Shown: positions 1 through 8,288, counted from the first letter of the stretch. The stretch is 64,000 nt of DNA from Lachnospiraceae bacterium (GCA_015057035.1 SVFC01000003.1:1-64000); one strand, 5' to 3'. Translations and numbers: made by a program. The notes: a model not told the origin generated them from the sequence alone.

Positions 1-2
1 AT

Positions 3-59
3 CAAGCTTTCTACGGTAATGAAACTTGCAGAGAAGAAGATTGGTACTGGACTGTTTGA
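3..59 (+). CDS. Possible 3' end of an upstream gene (partial)
   Basis: From base 3 a frame reads QAFYGNETCREEDWYWTV and stops at 57-59. The tryptophan- and acid-rich string looks like real protein and runs off the left edge. It overlaps the start of the GH13 frame, which is read one frame over. Either a gene ends here and the GH13 gene starts inside or after it, or one base is missing and both frames are one protein. The family cannot be named from 18 residues. Confidence 0.35.
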   Translation, partial: QAFYGNETCREEDWYWTV

Positions 60-1710
60 AGCATTACTGAATCTGGTGAATTCCGAACCAGATGTGCCAG
101 TGGCAAGCAAAGAGCCAATCACCGAGAAGTGGTGGAAGGAAGCTATTATCTACCAGATTTATCCAAGAAGTTTCTATGATACCAATGGGGATGGAATCGG
201 TGATTTGCGTGGTATTATTGAGAAATTAGATTATTTGGAGAACTTGGGGGTAACCGCTATCTGGATGTCTCCAATTTATGATTCCCCAAATGATGACAAT
301 GGGTACGATATTCGCGATTATCACAAGATTATGCAGGAATTCGGTACCATGGAAGACTTTGATGAACTTCTGGAAAAAGCCCATGGAAAAGGTATGAAGG
401 TGATTATGGACTTAGTAATCAACCATACTTCTGACGAGCACGAATGGTTCCAGAAGGCATTACAGGATCCAGATGGAGAATACGGAAAATTCTATCATTT
501 TAAACCAGGTCATGGTGGTAAGAAGGTTCCAAATAACTGGACTTCTTCTTTCTCAGGACCAGCTTGGAATTATTATGAAGATATTGATAAATGGTGCTTG
601 CATCTGTTCTCTAAGAAGCAGATGGACTTAAACTGGGACAACCCAGCAGTTCGTGAGAAGTTAATCGAAATGATTAACTGGTGGCTGGAAAAAGGTGTTG
701 ATGGCTTCCGTATGGACGTTATCAACTACATCTCCAAGTCAGAAGGCTTGCCAAATGGGGATGAGACCATTGGTGACATGATGGGATATAAAGGAATCGA
801 GCGCTACTATTACGGCCCACATCTTCATGAATATCTTCACGAAGTACGCACCAAGGCATTTGACCTTCACGATGCGTTTTCCGTTGGAGAGACTCCTGGT
901 GTAGGTATGAAGATGGCACAGCTCATTACTGGCGAAGAAAGAAAAGAATTAGACATGGTATTTTCTTTCGACAATCTGGAAACACCAGGACATATCCGTT
1001 GGGATGATTATGAATACGATTTGAACTATTACAAAAAATATATTACAGATTGGATGTTAAACTACGGAAATAACTGTTGGATGTCCTTGTTCTATAACAA
1101 CCACGACAATCCTAAGATGGTAAGCAAAGTTAGCATGAATCCAGAATATACAGTCGCTATTGAGAAACTTCTGGCAGTAATGCAGTTGACCTTAAAGGGA
1201 ACTCCATTTATTTTCCAGGGGGATGAAATGGGACTTACCAACTACCCATTCCAGAGCGTGGAAGAGATCACTGACGTAGAAGTTAAGGGCTATGTGGAAG
1301 AACTTCGCGGAAAAGGCAAAACAGAGGAAGAAATCTTCAAAACCATTCTGGCTGGAACGAGAGAACACGGACGTATTCTTCTTCCTTGGAATGAATTCCC
1401 AGAAGGCTTCCGTGAAGAAATGAAGCAGTCCATTAACGAGTCAATTCTTAGCACCTATAAACAGCTCATTGCTCTGCGTAAGAGTGACAAGACTCTTGTA
1501 TATGGTGAGTTTAAGGTGTTGGATGATAGTCACGACAAATTCGTTTACAGTCGTACTCTGGATGGAACTACTTATGTCATCGACTGTAACCTTGGCAAAA
1601 ATATTAAGAATGCTTATATTCCTGGCGAAGGTTATAAGCCAGTCTACTTATCAAAGAATGAAGTGTCGCATAAACTTTCTCCATACGAAGCAAGAATCTG
1701 GAAGAAGTAA
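19..1710 (+). CDS. GH13 alpha-glucosidase, oligo-1,6-glucosidase type
   Basis: This cytoplasmic glycoside hydrolase probably releases glucose from the ends of short alpha-glucosides such as isomaltose. The TIM-barrel motifs are all present: WWKEAIIYQIYPRSF near residue 38, DLVINHT, GFRMDVIN with nucleophile D233, SVGE with acid/base E291, and NNHDN with D363. A valine after the nucleophile is the known mark of alpha-1,6-preferring members, so isomaltase activity is more likely than maltase; trehalose-6-phosphate hydrolase shares much of this pattern. There is no signal peptide. The start is uncertain: the ATG at 19 has no visible ribosome site and precedes the usual N terminus by about 35 residues; GTG codons at 76, 94 and 100 are alternatives. 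The frame is also open to the left edge. The DUF4422 gene follows 25 bp downstream. Confidence 0.9.
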   Translation: MKLAEKKIGTGLFEALLNLVNSEPDVPVASKEPITEKWWKEAIIYQIYPRSFYDTNGDGIGDLRGIIEKLDYLENLGVTAIWMSPIYDSPNDDNGYDIRDYHKIMQEFGTMEDFDELLEKAHGKGMKVIMDLVINHTSDEHEWFQKALQDPDGEYGKFYHFKPGHGGKKVPNNWTSSFSGPAWNYYEDIDKWCLHLFSKKQMDLNWDNPAVREKLIEMINWWLEKGVDGFRMDVINYISKSEGLPNGDETIGDMMGYKGIERYYYGPHLHEYLHEVRTKAFDLHDAFSVGETPGVGMKMAQLITGEERKELDMVFSFDNLETPGHIRWDDYEYDLNYYKKYITDWMLNYGNNCWMSLFYNNHDNPKMVSKVSMNPEYTVAIEKLLAVMQLTLKGTPFIFQGDEMGLTNYPFQSVEEITDVEVKGYVEELRGKGKTEEEIFKTILAGTREHGRILLPWNEFPEGFREEMKQSINESILSTYKQLIALRKSDKTLVYGEFKVLDDSHDKFVYSRTLDGTTYVIDCNLGKNIKNAYIPGEGYKPVYLSKNEVSHKLSPYEARIWKK

Positions 1711-1735
1711 AATAAGGACATTTGGGATTTAAAAA

Positions 1736-2821
1736 ATGAACATTAAGATATACGCTATGACTCACAAGGCGTTTGAGGTCCCAGATGACCCAATGTACCA
1801 GCCTCTTCACGTAGGACGGGAAGGTAAGGCGGATTTGGGATATCCAGGGGACAATACCGGTGAGAACATATCTCATTTGAACTGTTATTACAGTGAATTA
1901 ACCGGTCTGTACTGGTTATGGAAAAACTGCAAAGATTTAGATTATGTAGGAACCTGCCATTACCGCAGGTTCCTTCTTAACCGTCATGATTTGATGTTTA
2001 CCAAGGCGGAACTGGAAAACCTCTTACAGGAATACGATTTGATTACTACCAAAAGAGTGATATTAAACAATTCCTACCACTATGGTTTTTCCGCAAATCA
2101 TAACATTCACGCCCTTGATACGGCAGGGGAAGTTATCCGTGATCTGTATCCAGATTATTACGATGCATATATTACCCTGGTCCATCAAAATGAGACCTAT
2201 TTTGGCAACATGTTTGTCACCAGTAAGGCATTATTTGATGAGTATTGTGAATGGCTTTTTACAATATTTGCTGAAGTGGAAAAAAGAATAGATTTAGACA
2301 CAGATGAAGATGCTTATCACAAGAGAGTATTAGGGTTTATTTCCGAATTTTTACTTCTGGTCTGGGTTCGCGTCAAAGGCTTAAAAGTCTATGAATGTAA
2401 AGTTGGTATGACCGGAGAAAAAGCTGAGACACGAGAGTTAAAAGAAACGCTAGCTGAGTATTTTCGTAAGAAAGATATCGAAGGCGCAAAGGAATATTTC
2501 TTAAAGCGCAAGGCAGAGCGACCGGACGTTATGATGGAGGCTTCCGATGTGTCGGGAGAACTTCGTATCTGTATGCAGATTATCGCCACTGCGGGGATGG
2601 AGATGGAAGCTTATGGACATTCTATCCTGGATAAGGTGTCGGAATATCGCGAATTGGTGGAAATATTTACACGATTAAATCAGTTGATAACACGACAGAA
2701 GCAATCCCAGTGTGAAAATGCACAGAGGGATGAGCAAATGCAAAACTTTATAGAAAAGAACCACATTTCAGATGTGGCATTGAAGGTGGCGGAGAAGATT
2801 TATGAGTCAGTCAGAACTTGA
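1736..2821 (+). CDS. DUF4422 family putative glycosyltransferase
   Basis: The N-terminal 230 residues match the DUF4422 pattern seen in capsule and polysaccharide clusters: IKIYAMTHK, the PLHVGREGK region, an NCYYSELTGLYWLWKN block and the GTCHYRRFL motif near residue 75. DUF4422 proteins are regarded as sugar-nucleotide glycosyltransferases; the acceptor here is unknown. A C-terminal tail of roughly 100 charged helical residues (about 240-350) is longer than the core domain and may bind a partner. No membrane segment or signal peptide is visible. The gene lies 25 bp after the GH13 gene and overlaps the next gene by 20 bp, so the three are probably co-transcribed. The ribosome site (GGGAT at 1723) is weak, consistent with translation following the upstream gene. 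Confidence 0.75.
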   Translation: MNIKIYAMTHKAFEVPDDPMYQPLHVGREGKADLGYPGDNTGENISHLNCYYSELTGLYWLWKNCKDLDYVGTCHYRRFLLNRHDLMFTKAELENLLQEYDLITTKRVILNNSYHYGFSANHNIHALDTAGEVIRDLYPDYYDAYITLVHQNETYFGNMFVTSKALFDEYCEWLFTIFAEVEKRIDLDTDEDAYHKRVLGFISEFLLLVWVRVKGLKVYECKVGMTGEKAETRELKETLAEYFRKKDIEGAKEYFLKRKAERPDVMMEASDVSGELRICMQIIATAGMEMEAYGHSILDKVSEYRELVEIFTRLNQLITRQKQSQCENAQRDEQMQNFIEKNHISDVALKVAEKIYESVRT

Positions 2822-3329
2822 GAAATGGAATAACAAGAGGAAACGAAAAAATAATATTAGATTTGCGATAGGGTTTCTCTGTATGGCGCTTTTTGTCTAT
2901 ATGGTGGTAAGAGCGACAAGAGAAGGCATTGAAAGTTTAACTCCGTTTGGAATGTTTGTCCTTTCAGTAGGTTTAGGAACTCTGATGATTTGGTTATCCG
3001 TTGACCAGGGATTTCTTCAGAGAGATAGATGCACGACTATCATCAAAGCGGAATGTGTAGATATAAAATATTCCAAAGCTGGTTATCACCCACGATTTTC
3101 TTACGAGTGGAATGGAGAATCCTATGTTGGCGATGTACTAAGATATGCTTCCAAGAGAAAGATGCAAAAAAGATATGTTGTGGGAAAAGAATACGAGATT
3201 CTTATAAATCCAAACAACCCACATGAAATCCGAGTGGACTTTAAAATTGGTATATCAAATATATTTATGCTTTTGATGGGAATTGCTATGGTAGCATTCC
3301 CGATTTACATAGCGTTTTTTGAAAACTAG
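2802..3329 (+). CDS. DUF3592-type membrane protein
   Basis: The 175-residue protein starts with a basic segment (KRKRKNN), has two close membrane segments at about 20-38 and 47-65, a soluble domain of about 85 residues, and a third membrane segment near the C terminus (about 150-172). The soluble part resembles DUF3592: a strand-rich stretch with YEWNGESYVG and an INPNNPHEIR motif late in the domain. Function is unknown for this family. The start codon lies inside the last seven codons of the DUF4422 gene, which suggests translational coupling; the upstream GGAGAAG at about 2791 can serve as ribosome site. The HD gene follows 11 bp downstream. Confidence 0.6.
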   Translation: MSQSELEKWNNKRKRKNNIRFAIGFLCMALFVYMVVRATREGIESLTPFGMFVLSVGLGTLMIWLSVDQGFLQRDRCTTIIKAECVDIKYSKAGYHPRFSYEWNGESYVGDVLRYASKRKMQKRYVVGKEYEILINPNNPHEIRVDFKIGISNIFMLLMGIAMVAFPIYIAFFEN

Positions 3330-3340
3330 AGGTGAAATAG

Positions 3341-3997
3341 ATGTTATACGAAGAAATCAAAAACAACGAAGAAGTTCGTGCTTTAATTGCCAAGGGCAAT
3401 GCGAACCTGGATGTATTAGGTTATACGGACCACTCTGAAGCTCACACGGCTCTTGTGGCAGAGAATGCGGCGAAGATTTTAGCGCAGTTTGGCTACGGAG
3501 AGAAGGAGCAGGAACTAGTAAAAATCGCAGGATTTATGCATGACATTGGCAATGCTATCAACCGTAAGAATCACGCAGAATATGGTGGAATTCTTGCCAA
3601 CGAGATTTTGAGAAACTATGATTTGTCCATTGAAGATAGAGTTACCATTGTGTCTGCCATTAGTAACCACGACGAATCTACAGGACGTGCAGTAGACCCA
3701 GTATCTGCGGCTCTGATTATTGCGGACAAAACCGATGTGCGCCGTAACCGTGTTCGTACCAAAGAGCCAGCTTCTTTTGATATTCATGACAGAGTAAATT
3801 ACGCCGTAACAGGTGCGAATTTAAAGATTGATATGGAAGAACGTTCCATCTCTCTTAACTTGCAGATTGATGAGAAAATCTGTACTATGTATGAGTATTT
3901 TGACATTTTCTTAGGACGTATGCTCATGTGTAGAAGCGCAGCAGACGTGCTTGGAGCGAAGTTTAAGCTACGCGCCAACGGGGTAAAGATTTTATAA
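3341..3997 (+). CDS. HD-domain phosphohydrolase
   Basis: A 218-residue protein with the HD metal-dependent phosphohydrolase fold. Visible metal-ligand motifs are H in DHSEAHT (about residue 34), the HD pair in GFMHDIGN (about 67), and later NHDES with a conserved D in IIADKTDV. These proteins hydrolyse phosphate esters of nucleotides; the substrate cannot be told from sequence. It is compact and has no fused sensor domain. The position between a DUF3592 gene and a HAD nucleotidase/kinase-like fusion suggests a nucleotide or sugar-nucleotide housekeeping role, but this is inference. The ribosome site AGGTGA precedes the ATG by 6 bases. Confidence 0.75.
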   Translation: MLYEEIKNNEEVRALIAKGNANLDVLGYTDHSEAHTALVAENAAKILAQFGYGEKEQELVKIAGFMHDIGNAINRKNHAEYGGILANEILRNYDLSIEDRVTIVSAISNHDESTGRAVDPVSAALIIADKTDVRRNRVRTKEPASFDIHDRVNYAVTGANLKIDMEERSISLNLQIDEKICTMYEYFDIFLGRMLMCRSAADVLGAKFKLRANGVKIL

Positions 3998-4037
3998 CGC
4001 ACTAGCAGCGAAAATATAGAAAAACGAGGAAGAGATT

Positions 4038-5096
4038 ATGTTAAGACCAAAGATTGGATTAGACTGGGATGACGTATTAGCACCATTTAATGATATTGCG
4101 GTGGAGATGGCAAATGAGAAGTATCATATTGACCCACCTCTGACCCTGGAGGACATTACCAGTTGGAATAATACTGGTAGAGCAGCAGTCATCAAGGAAT
4201 TTTATTACAATGACGAGTTGTATCATAGCCAGGTAGTATCAGAAAAAACCAAGCGCTGTGTACGCCAGTTAATGAAGATCGCAGATGTGTATATTATTAC
4301 AGCCGCATATCCTCAGTATATGGGAATCCGCGCAAAACAGATTCTTGAAGAGTTTCCAGAGATTCCAGAGTCTAGAATTATCCTGGGAAGTGCCAAGAGC
4401 CTGGTTCATTTGGATATTATTCTGGATGATGCGATTCACAACGTTATGGAATCACCAGCTACTTATCCAGTACTGATGCGTAAGCCTTGGAACTGGCAGA
4501 TGACAGGTCTGCTGTCTGTAAATAACTTAAGTGAATTTGTACTTCTGGTAAAACAGATTATGAATGCTGCAATGCACAAAACTTCTGAAATCAAAGAGCC
4601 ATCTGTATTGGCGTTGGTAGGACCTTCTGGTTCTGGTAAGAATCAGGTGGTGGAAGAACTGTGCAAGGATTCCAGATTTACTAATCCTAAGAGCTATTGT
4701 ACCAAGGAATCAGACAAGCACATCTATCTTCCTAAGGAAGAATTTGATCAGCAGGATTTCTTTGAGACTACCCGTTATGCGGGCATTCAGTATGGTACCA
4801 AGAAGGAAGATGTTCAGGCGGTGTTAGATGAAGGTCTTTATCCGGTAATGCCACTGGATATGTGTGGTGCCATTGCTATGAAACGTCACTTCCCAACTTC
4901 CATTATTTATATTTCAAAACCTAAGGAAGTTCTGATTCGTGACGTTATTGAAGAAGATTATTCTTTGGATGAAAAGACACTTCGTATTTTATCCTTGGAT
5001 GCAGAAAAGAAAAATAAAGAAATCTGTGATTTTGTTATTGATAATAGCAAGTTGGATGGCGCAGAGAAACTGTTACAGTTAATCGACAGAGACTAA
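4038..5096 (+). CDS. HAD 5'-nucleotidase / guanylate-kinase-like fusion, copy 1
   Basis: Residues 1-180 form a HAD domain of the 5'(3')-deoxyribonucleotidase (NT5C) type: motif I GLDWDDV with D9 and D11, motif II IITAAY, and the late acidic pair in DIILDDAIHN. Residues 190-352 resemble P-loop guanylate kinases: GPSGSGKN at 195-202, an EEF segment, YGTKKEDV, and MDLCGA-like DMCGAIAM. The canonical Ser/Thr after the P-loop lysine is Asn (N202) and the GMP-binding TTRxPRxGE stretch is not recognisable, so kinase activity is doubtful. A second copy lies at 56161-57276 on the other strand with the normal GKS. Start is supported by GAGGAAG upstream. The GH29 gene follows 27 bp downstream. The role is unknown; nucleotide sensing or salvage linked to sugar use is inference. 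Confidence 0.75.
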   Translation: MLRPKIGLDWDDVLAPFNDIAVEMANEKYHIDPPLTLEDITSWNNTGRAAVIKEFYYNDELYHSQVVSEKTKRCVRQLMKIADVYIITAAYPQYMGIRAKQILEEFPEIPESRIILGSAKSLVHLDIILDDAIHNVMESPATYPVLMRKPWNWQMTGLLSVNNLSEFVLLVKQIMNAAMHKTSEIKEPSVLALVGPSGSGKNQVVEELCKDSRFTNPKSYCTKESDKHIYLPKEEFDQQDFFETTRYAGIQYGTKKEDVQAVLDEGLYPVMPLDMCGAIAMKRHFPTSIIYISKPKEVLIRDVIEEDYSLDEKTLRILSLDAEKKNKEICDFVIDNSKLDGAEKLLQLIDRD

Positions 5097-5123
5097 CGTG
5101 ATAAATATATGGGGGATGTAAAA

Positions 5124-6602
5124 ATGTATGACTTGAAGCCTTACTTAAAAGTGATTGATGAGGTCATTGAGAGGGGACCTTATCAGGACAACTGGGATTC
5201 TCTGTCTCAGTATCAAGTGCCAAAATGGTACAAAAATGCTAAGTTTGGTATTTTTATTCACTGGGGAGTGTATAGTGTACCAGCTTTTGGCAATGAATGG
5301 TATTCCAGAAATATGTATATTCCAGACCATCGTGAGTATCAGCACCACATTGATACCTATGGTCCGCACAAGGACTTTGGATACAAAGATTTTATTCCAA
5401 TGTTTAAAGCAGAGAAGTTCGATTCTGATAAGTGGGCAGAACTTTTTGCAAAATCTGGTGCCAAGTACGTAGTTCCTGTATGTGAACATCACGACGGATT
5501 CCAGATGTATAAGAGCGAGATTTCTCATTGGAACGCTTATGAGATGGGGCCAAAGAAGGACGTGGTTGGAAATCTAAAACAGAGCATAGAAGACAAAGGT
5601 CTTACTCTGGGGGCTTCGACCCATCGTTTTGAGCATTGGTTCTTCATGGGCCATGGCAAAGACTTTGACAGTGATGTAAAAGAACCATTACAGCGCGGCG
5701 ATTTTTACTGGCCTGCCATGGCAGAACCGGAAAATACATATGACCTGACCAGTGAACCTTGGCCAACTCAGGAATATATTGAAGACTGGCTGGTTCGTAC
5801 CTGTGAGTTAATTGACAACTACAGACCTAAGGTGTTGTATTTTGACTGGTGGATTCACCATGTTTCTTTGAAAAAGTATTTGCAGAAATTAACTGCCTAC
5901 TATTACAATCGTGCCGCAGAATGGGGCGAAGAAGTCGTGATCTGCTACAAACATGATGCATTTTTGTTTGGAACAGCAGTGCCAGATGTGGAACGCGGTC
6001 AGTTTGCAGACATTAAGCCATATTACTGGCAGACGGATACTTCCATCAACTTGAATTCTTGGTGTTATACAGACAATAACAACAATTTCCGTGATGCCAA
6101 GGGATTGATTCAGGATTTGGTGGACATCGTTAGTAAAAACGGTAACCTGCTCTTAAATGTAGGTCCAAAAGCAGATGGAACGATTACCGAAGACGAGCAG
6201 AGAGTACTGACAGAAATTGGTGATTGGTTGTCCGTGAATGGTGAGGCCATTTATGAATCATCTACCTATCGTGTGGCTGCAGAAGGACCAACCCAGATTG
6301 TGGAAGGTCAGTTTGCAGATGGCAATAAGAAGGAATTCACCTCGGAAGACTTCCGCTTTACAGTAGCCCATGGCAATCTTTATGCCATTGCATTAAATCC
6401 AAGCGAAAACGGCGATTATTGCATCAAAACCCTTGCTGTAAAGGATTTTTCTAAGCAGGCAAACTTCGGTGGAATCATCCACAAGATTAGCGTTCTAGGT
6501 TATGATGGCGAAGTTACTTATACAAGAGATGAAGAAGGTTTGAAGATTCACGCGGATGTGAAGACAGATAAACCGGTGACCTTTAAAATTGAATTATTAT
6601 AA
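5124..6602 (+). CDS. GH29 alpha-L-fucosidase
   Basis: This enzyme should remove terminal alpha-L-fucose from glycans such as mucin or milk oligosaccharides. Family marks are KFGIFIHWGVYSVPAFGNEWYS near the N terminus, CEHHDGFQMY, and LYFDWWIHH with the likely nucleophile D241. A C-terminal beta-sandwich (about 350-492) follows the conserved NGNLLLNVGPKADG. No signal peptide is seen, so it acts on imported oligosaccharides. The ATG at 5124 is preferred over one at 5109 because the GGGGGAT ribosome site at 5111-5117 lies 7 bases before it. It is the last gene of the run that began at the left edge and ends at a strong hairpin at 6625. Confidence 0.92.
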   Translation: MYDLKPYLKVIDEVIERGPYQDNWDSLSQYQVPKWYKNAKFGIFIHWGVYSVPAFGNEWYSRNMYIPDHREYQHHIDTYGPHKDFGYKDFIPMFKAEKFDSDKWAELFAKSGAKYVVPVCEHHDGFQMYKSEISHWNAYEMGPKKDVVGNLKQSIEDKGLTLGASTHRFEHWFFMGHGKDFDSDVKEPLQRGDFYWPAMAEPENTYDLTSEPWPTQEYIEDWLVRTCELIDNYRPKVLYFDWWIHHVSLKKYLQKLTAYYYNRAAEWGEEVVICYKHDAFLFGTAVPDVERGQFADIKPYYWQTDTSINLNSWCYTDNNNNFRDAKGLIQDLVDIVSKNGNLLLNVGPKADGTITEDEQRVLTEIGDWLSVNGEAIYESSTYRVAAEGPTQIVEGQFADGNKKEFTSEDFRFTVAHGNLYAIALNPSENGDYCIKTLAVKDFSKQANFGGIIHKISVLGYDGEVTYTRDEEGLKIHADVKTDKPVTFKIELL

Positions 6603-6624
6603 TGTTTTTTTAGCCATAGAATAA

Positions 6625-6665
6625 AGGAGTGTCAGACATATCACATAGATATGTCTGACACTCCT
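6625..6665. terminator. Bidirectional hairpin terminator between GH29 and XRE genes
   Basis: A perfect 18-bp stem, AGGAGTGTCAGACATATC at 6625-6642 paired with 6648-6665, closes a 5-base loop. T-rich sequence flanks it on both strands. It sits between the 3' ends of the convergent fucosidase and XRE genes. Confidence 0.85.
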
Positions 6666-6704
6666 CTTTATTTGTTAAAATCTTACGATATGGTATCGGG
6701 CAAA

Positions 6705-7187
6705 TTATTCAGCAATACGTCCGTCTGCAATAGCTTTCTGTACCCAAAGCTCCAGAGAATCAATGGCAAGAGAAATCTGCGCTAGCTGATCTTGGATTTT
6801 TTCAAAGTCTTTCATTTCATCTTCGGAAATGACGCCGTCTACTGTAATTTCAATGAGACGGTTTTTCTCTTTTTCCAGAGTGTTCAATGATGCCAGCATT
6901 TCTAAAGTAATCTGGGACAACTCTTTGAATTTTACCTCTGGAACATATTCCTGCCCGATTGGACATTCGTGAGAGCAGTAATAGTTGCAAAGAGATGGAT
7001 TTTTATAACAGTCTGCCATAGCCAAAATCTCATCAGGATGAGGCAGAGATTTTTCACTTTCTATTTTTTCAATTCGATCTGAAGAAATGAATTCTAATTC
7101 TTCCGCCGCAGCTTCGCGGGTAAGCCCCACTTCTTCGCGGCTAATCTGATAAATGTTCTTGTTTTCTTTGGTGGATTTTCTTCCCAT
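6705..7187 (-). CDS. XRE-family helix-turn-helix regulator
   Basis: The first 70 residues form a cI/Xre-type DNA-binding domain: YQISREEVGLTREAAAEEL is the helix-turn-helix and is followed by RIEKIESEKSLPHPDEIL. A cysteine cluster follows (LCNYYCSHECPIGQEY, about residues 86-101), which could bind metal or sense redox. The rest is a predicted helical region rich in E, L and K, probably for dimerisation. The ribosome site GAGGAA precedes the ATG. The upstream region holds AGGGG-AAA-CCCCT at 7294-7306 and a second AGGGGAAA at 7217-7224, candidate binding sites. Regulated genes are unknown; two small genes are divergent from it. Confidence 0.8.
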   Translation of the reverse strand: MGRKSTKENKNIYQISREEVGLTREAAAEELEFISSDRIEKIESEKSLPHPDEILAMADCYKNPSLCNYYCSHECPIGQEYVPEVKFKELSQITLEMLASLNTLEKEKNRLIEITVDGVISEDEMKDFEKIQDQLAQISLAIDSLELWVQKAIADGRIAE

Positions 7188-7293
7188 GACATTCCTCTTT
7201 CTTATTTCGCTTTTTTAGGGGAAATAGGCATATTTAAATCGCTACTTCACATATGTATTCCTAGACCTTATCATTATATACTTTATTTAATCA

Positions 7294-7306
7294 AGGGGAA
7301 ACCCCT
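7294..7306. promoter_or_regulatory. Candidate operator of the XRE regulator
   Basis: AGGGG at 7294-7298 and CCCCT at 7302-7306 form an inverted repeat around AAA. AGGGGAAA occurs again at 7217-7224. Both lie between the XRE start and the divergent small genes, a usual place for an autoregulatory site. No binding evidence exists beyond symmetry and position. Confidence 0.35.
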
Positions 7307-7339
7307 AAATAGGAAATGTTTTTTATAAGGAGAATAATT

Positions 7340-7438
7340 ATGGCGGCAAGGAAAGCAAGAAACACAAACATTATGATTAGTATGGTCTCAATGGTGATTT
7401 TATTCGGTATGTTTTTGTGTATGTTGTCTTGTTTATAA
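7340..7438 (+). CDS. Small single-pass membrane protein, 32 aa
   Basis: An ATG at 7340 is preceded by AAGGAG at 7327-7332 with a 7-base gap, an ideal ribosome site. The 32-residue product has a basic head (MAARKARNTN) and one hydrophobic segment of about 20 residues (IMISMVSMVILFGMFLCMLS) ending in CL. This is the layout of a small membrane protein. It lies 25 bp before a second small gene with an equally good ribosome site, so the two are probably one transcript. I do not recognise the family. Confidence 0.55.
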   Translation: MAARKARNTNIMISMVSMVILFGMFLCMLSCL

Positions 7439-7463
7439 AATCAGAAAACGGAGGAAAACGAAT

Positions 7464-7610
7464 ATGAAGGCAGAACAGAGAGTGCGTATTTGTAGATTGT
7501 TAGAAAAAATCAAATTCCAGGAAGAGTACAGTCATAGAATTGGAATTACAGATGAATCAGTATTTCGCGGAGAATATATAAACGGTAATCGAAAAATGAA
7601 AAACAAATAA
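7464..7610 (+). CDS. Small basic protein, 48 aa, unknown function
   Basis: The ATG at 7464 follows GGAGG (7450-7454) by 9 bases. The product is amphipathic and charged: an N-terminal helix (MKAEQRVRICRLLEKIKFQ) then EEYSHRIGITDESVFRGEY and a lysine-rich tail. The helix and the HRIGI segment look like a folded miniprotein rather than random translation. A hairpin terminator follows 5 bases after the stop. Function is unknown; its neighbour is a small membrane protein and the divergent gene is an XRE regulator. Confidence 0.55.
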   Translation: MKAEQRVRICRLLEKIKFQEEYSHRIGITDESVFRGEYINGNRKMKNK

Positions 7611-7615
7611 ATAAA

Positions 7616-7656
7616 ACTGTCACAAGTGCTTTGACAAGCATTGGTGACAGTTTTTT
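7616..7656. terminator. Bidirectional terminator between small genes and arsR
   Basis: ACTGTCACAAGTGCTT at 7616-7631 pairs with 7636-7651 with 14 of 16 matches. TTTTTT follows on the plus strand and a T-rich stretch on the minus strand, serving both the small genes and the arsR gene. Confidence 0.8.
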
Positions 7657-7671
7657 ATTATCGGTATATTT

Positions 7672-8040
7672 TTATTTATCGCAAAGTGGACAACTAAATT
7701 CAAACTGTTCTTCTAGCATTTCGTGAAGGAGGTGGACCTGTGGTGTGTCAGCGGCTTTGTAATAAACTTCTTTTCCTTCGCGGCGGCTAACAATAAGTCC
7801 TGCTGATTTTAACAGCTTCAGATGGTGTGACAGCGCTGGGCTGGACATCTCCATCATAGCAGATAGGTTGATGACACATTCTTCACAGTGGCAGAGAATC
7901 CAGAAGATTCGTACACGGTTTCCGTCACTTAACTGACGGAATACATCCGCAACTGCCTGAAATCCTTCTGTGTTGGATGCAATATTTAAAAATTCCTCAT
8001 TATGCTCACCATGGTTATGTGGTAAATGAATATGAGACAT
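7672..8040 (-). CDS. ArsR/SmtB-family metal-responsive repressor
   Basis: A 122-residue winged-helix repressor. The DNA-binding part is VINLSAMMEMSSPALSHHLKLLKSAGLIVSRREGKEVYY, typical of ArsR/SmtB. Possible metal ligands are the histidine-rich N terminus (HIHLPHNHGEH), the CHCEEC motif at the start of the recognition unit (like the CxC of ArsR/CadC) and the CPLC pair at the C terminus. It should bind the palindrome at 8182-8207 and release it when zinc, cadmium or lead rises. The start at 8040 is chosen because AAGGAGA lies 7 bases upstream; the longer frame extends through the promoter. It is divergent from the HMA and ATPase genes it most likely controls. Confidence 0.88.
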   Translation of the reverse strand: MSHIHLPHNHGEHNEEFLNIASNTEGFQAVADVFRQLSDGNRVRIFWILCHCEECVINLSAMMEMSSPALSHHLKLLKSAGLIVSRREGKEVYYKAADTPQVHLLHEMLEEQFEFSCPLCDK

Positions 8041-8146
8041 TATGTTTCTCCTTGTGTATGTAACAATAGTTTTGAAAATGCTTTTCTTAAAAATCATTCT
8101 AGCATAGAAAATCGTTAGCGAAAAGAAGAAAATGGAAAATATAAGG

Positions 8147-8175
8147 TTGACATAATAGAAAAAGAGCGTTACAAT
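8147..8175 (+). promoter_or_regulatory. Promoter of the HMA/ATPase genes
   Basis: TTGACA at 8147-8152 and TACAAT at 8170-8175 are separated by 17 bases, a near-consensus vegetative promoter. Predicted transcription would start at about 8182, at the edge of the palindrome next to it. Confidence 0.75.
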
Positions 8176-8181
8176 CAATTT

Positions 8182-8207
8182 AACAATTAAACAACCGTTT
8201 AATCGTT
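8182..8207. promoter_or_regulatory. ArsR-type operator palindrome
   Basis: AACAATTAAAC at 8182-8192 and GTTTAATCGTT at 8197-8207 are inverted repeats with 10 of 11 positions matching around AACC. The site lies just after the -10 box at 8170, where a bound repressor would block initiation. This is the usual geometry for SmtB/CadC operators. Confidence 0.65.
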
Positions 8208-8288
8208 GCGGCATTATAGATATAATAATCTATAAGTAGTACAATAAATATGTGAAAGCATTATATGACAAATAAGGAGATCAGAACT

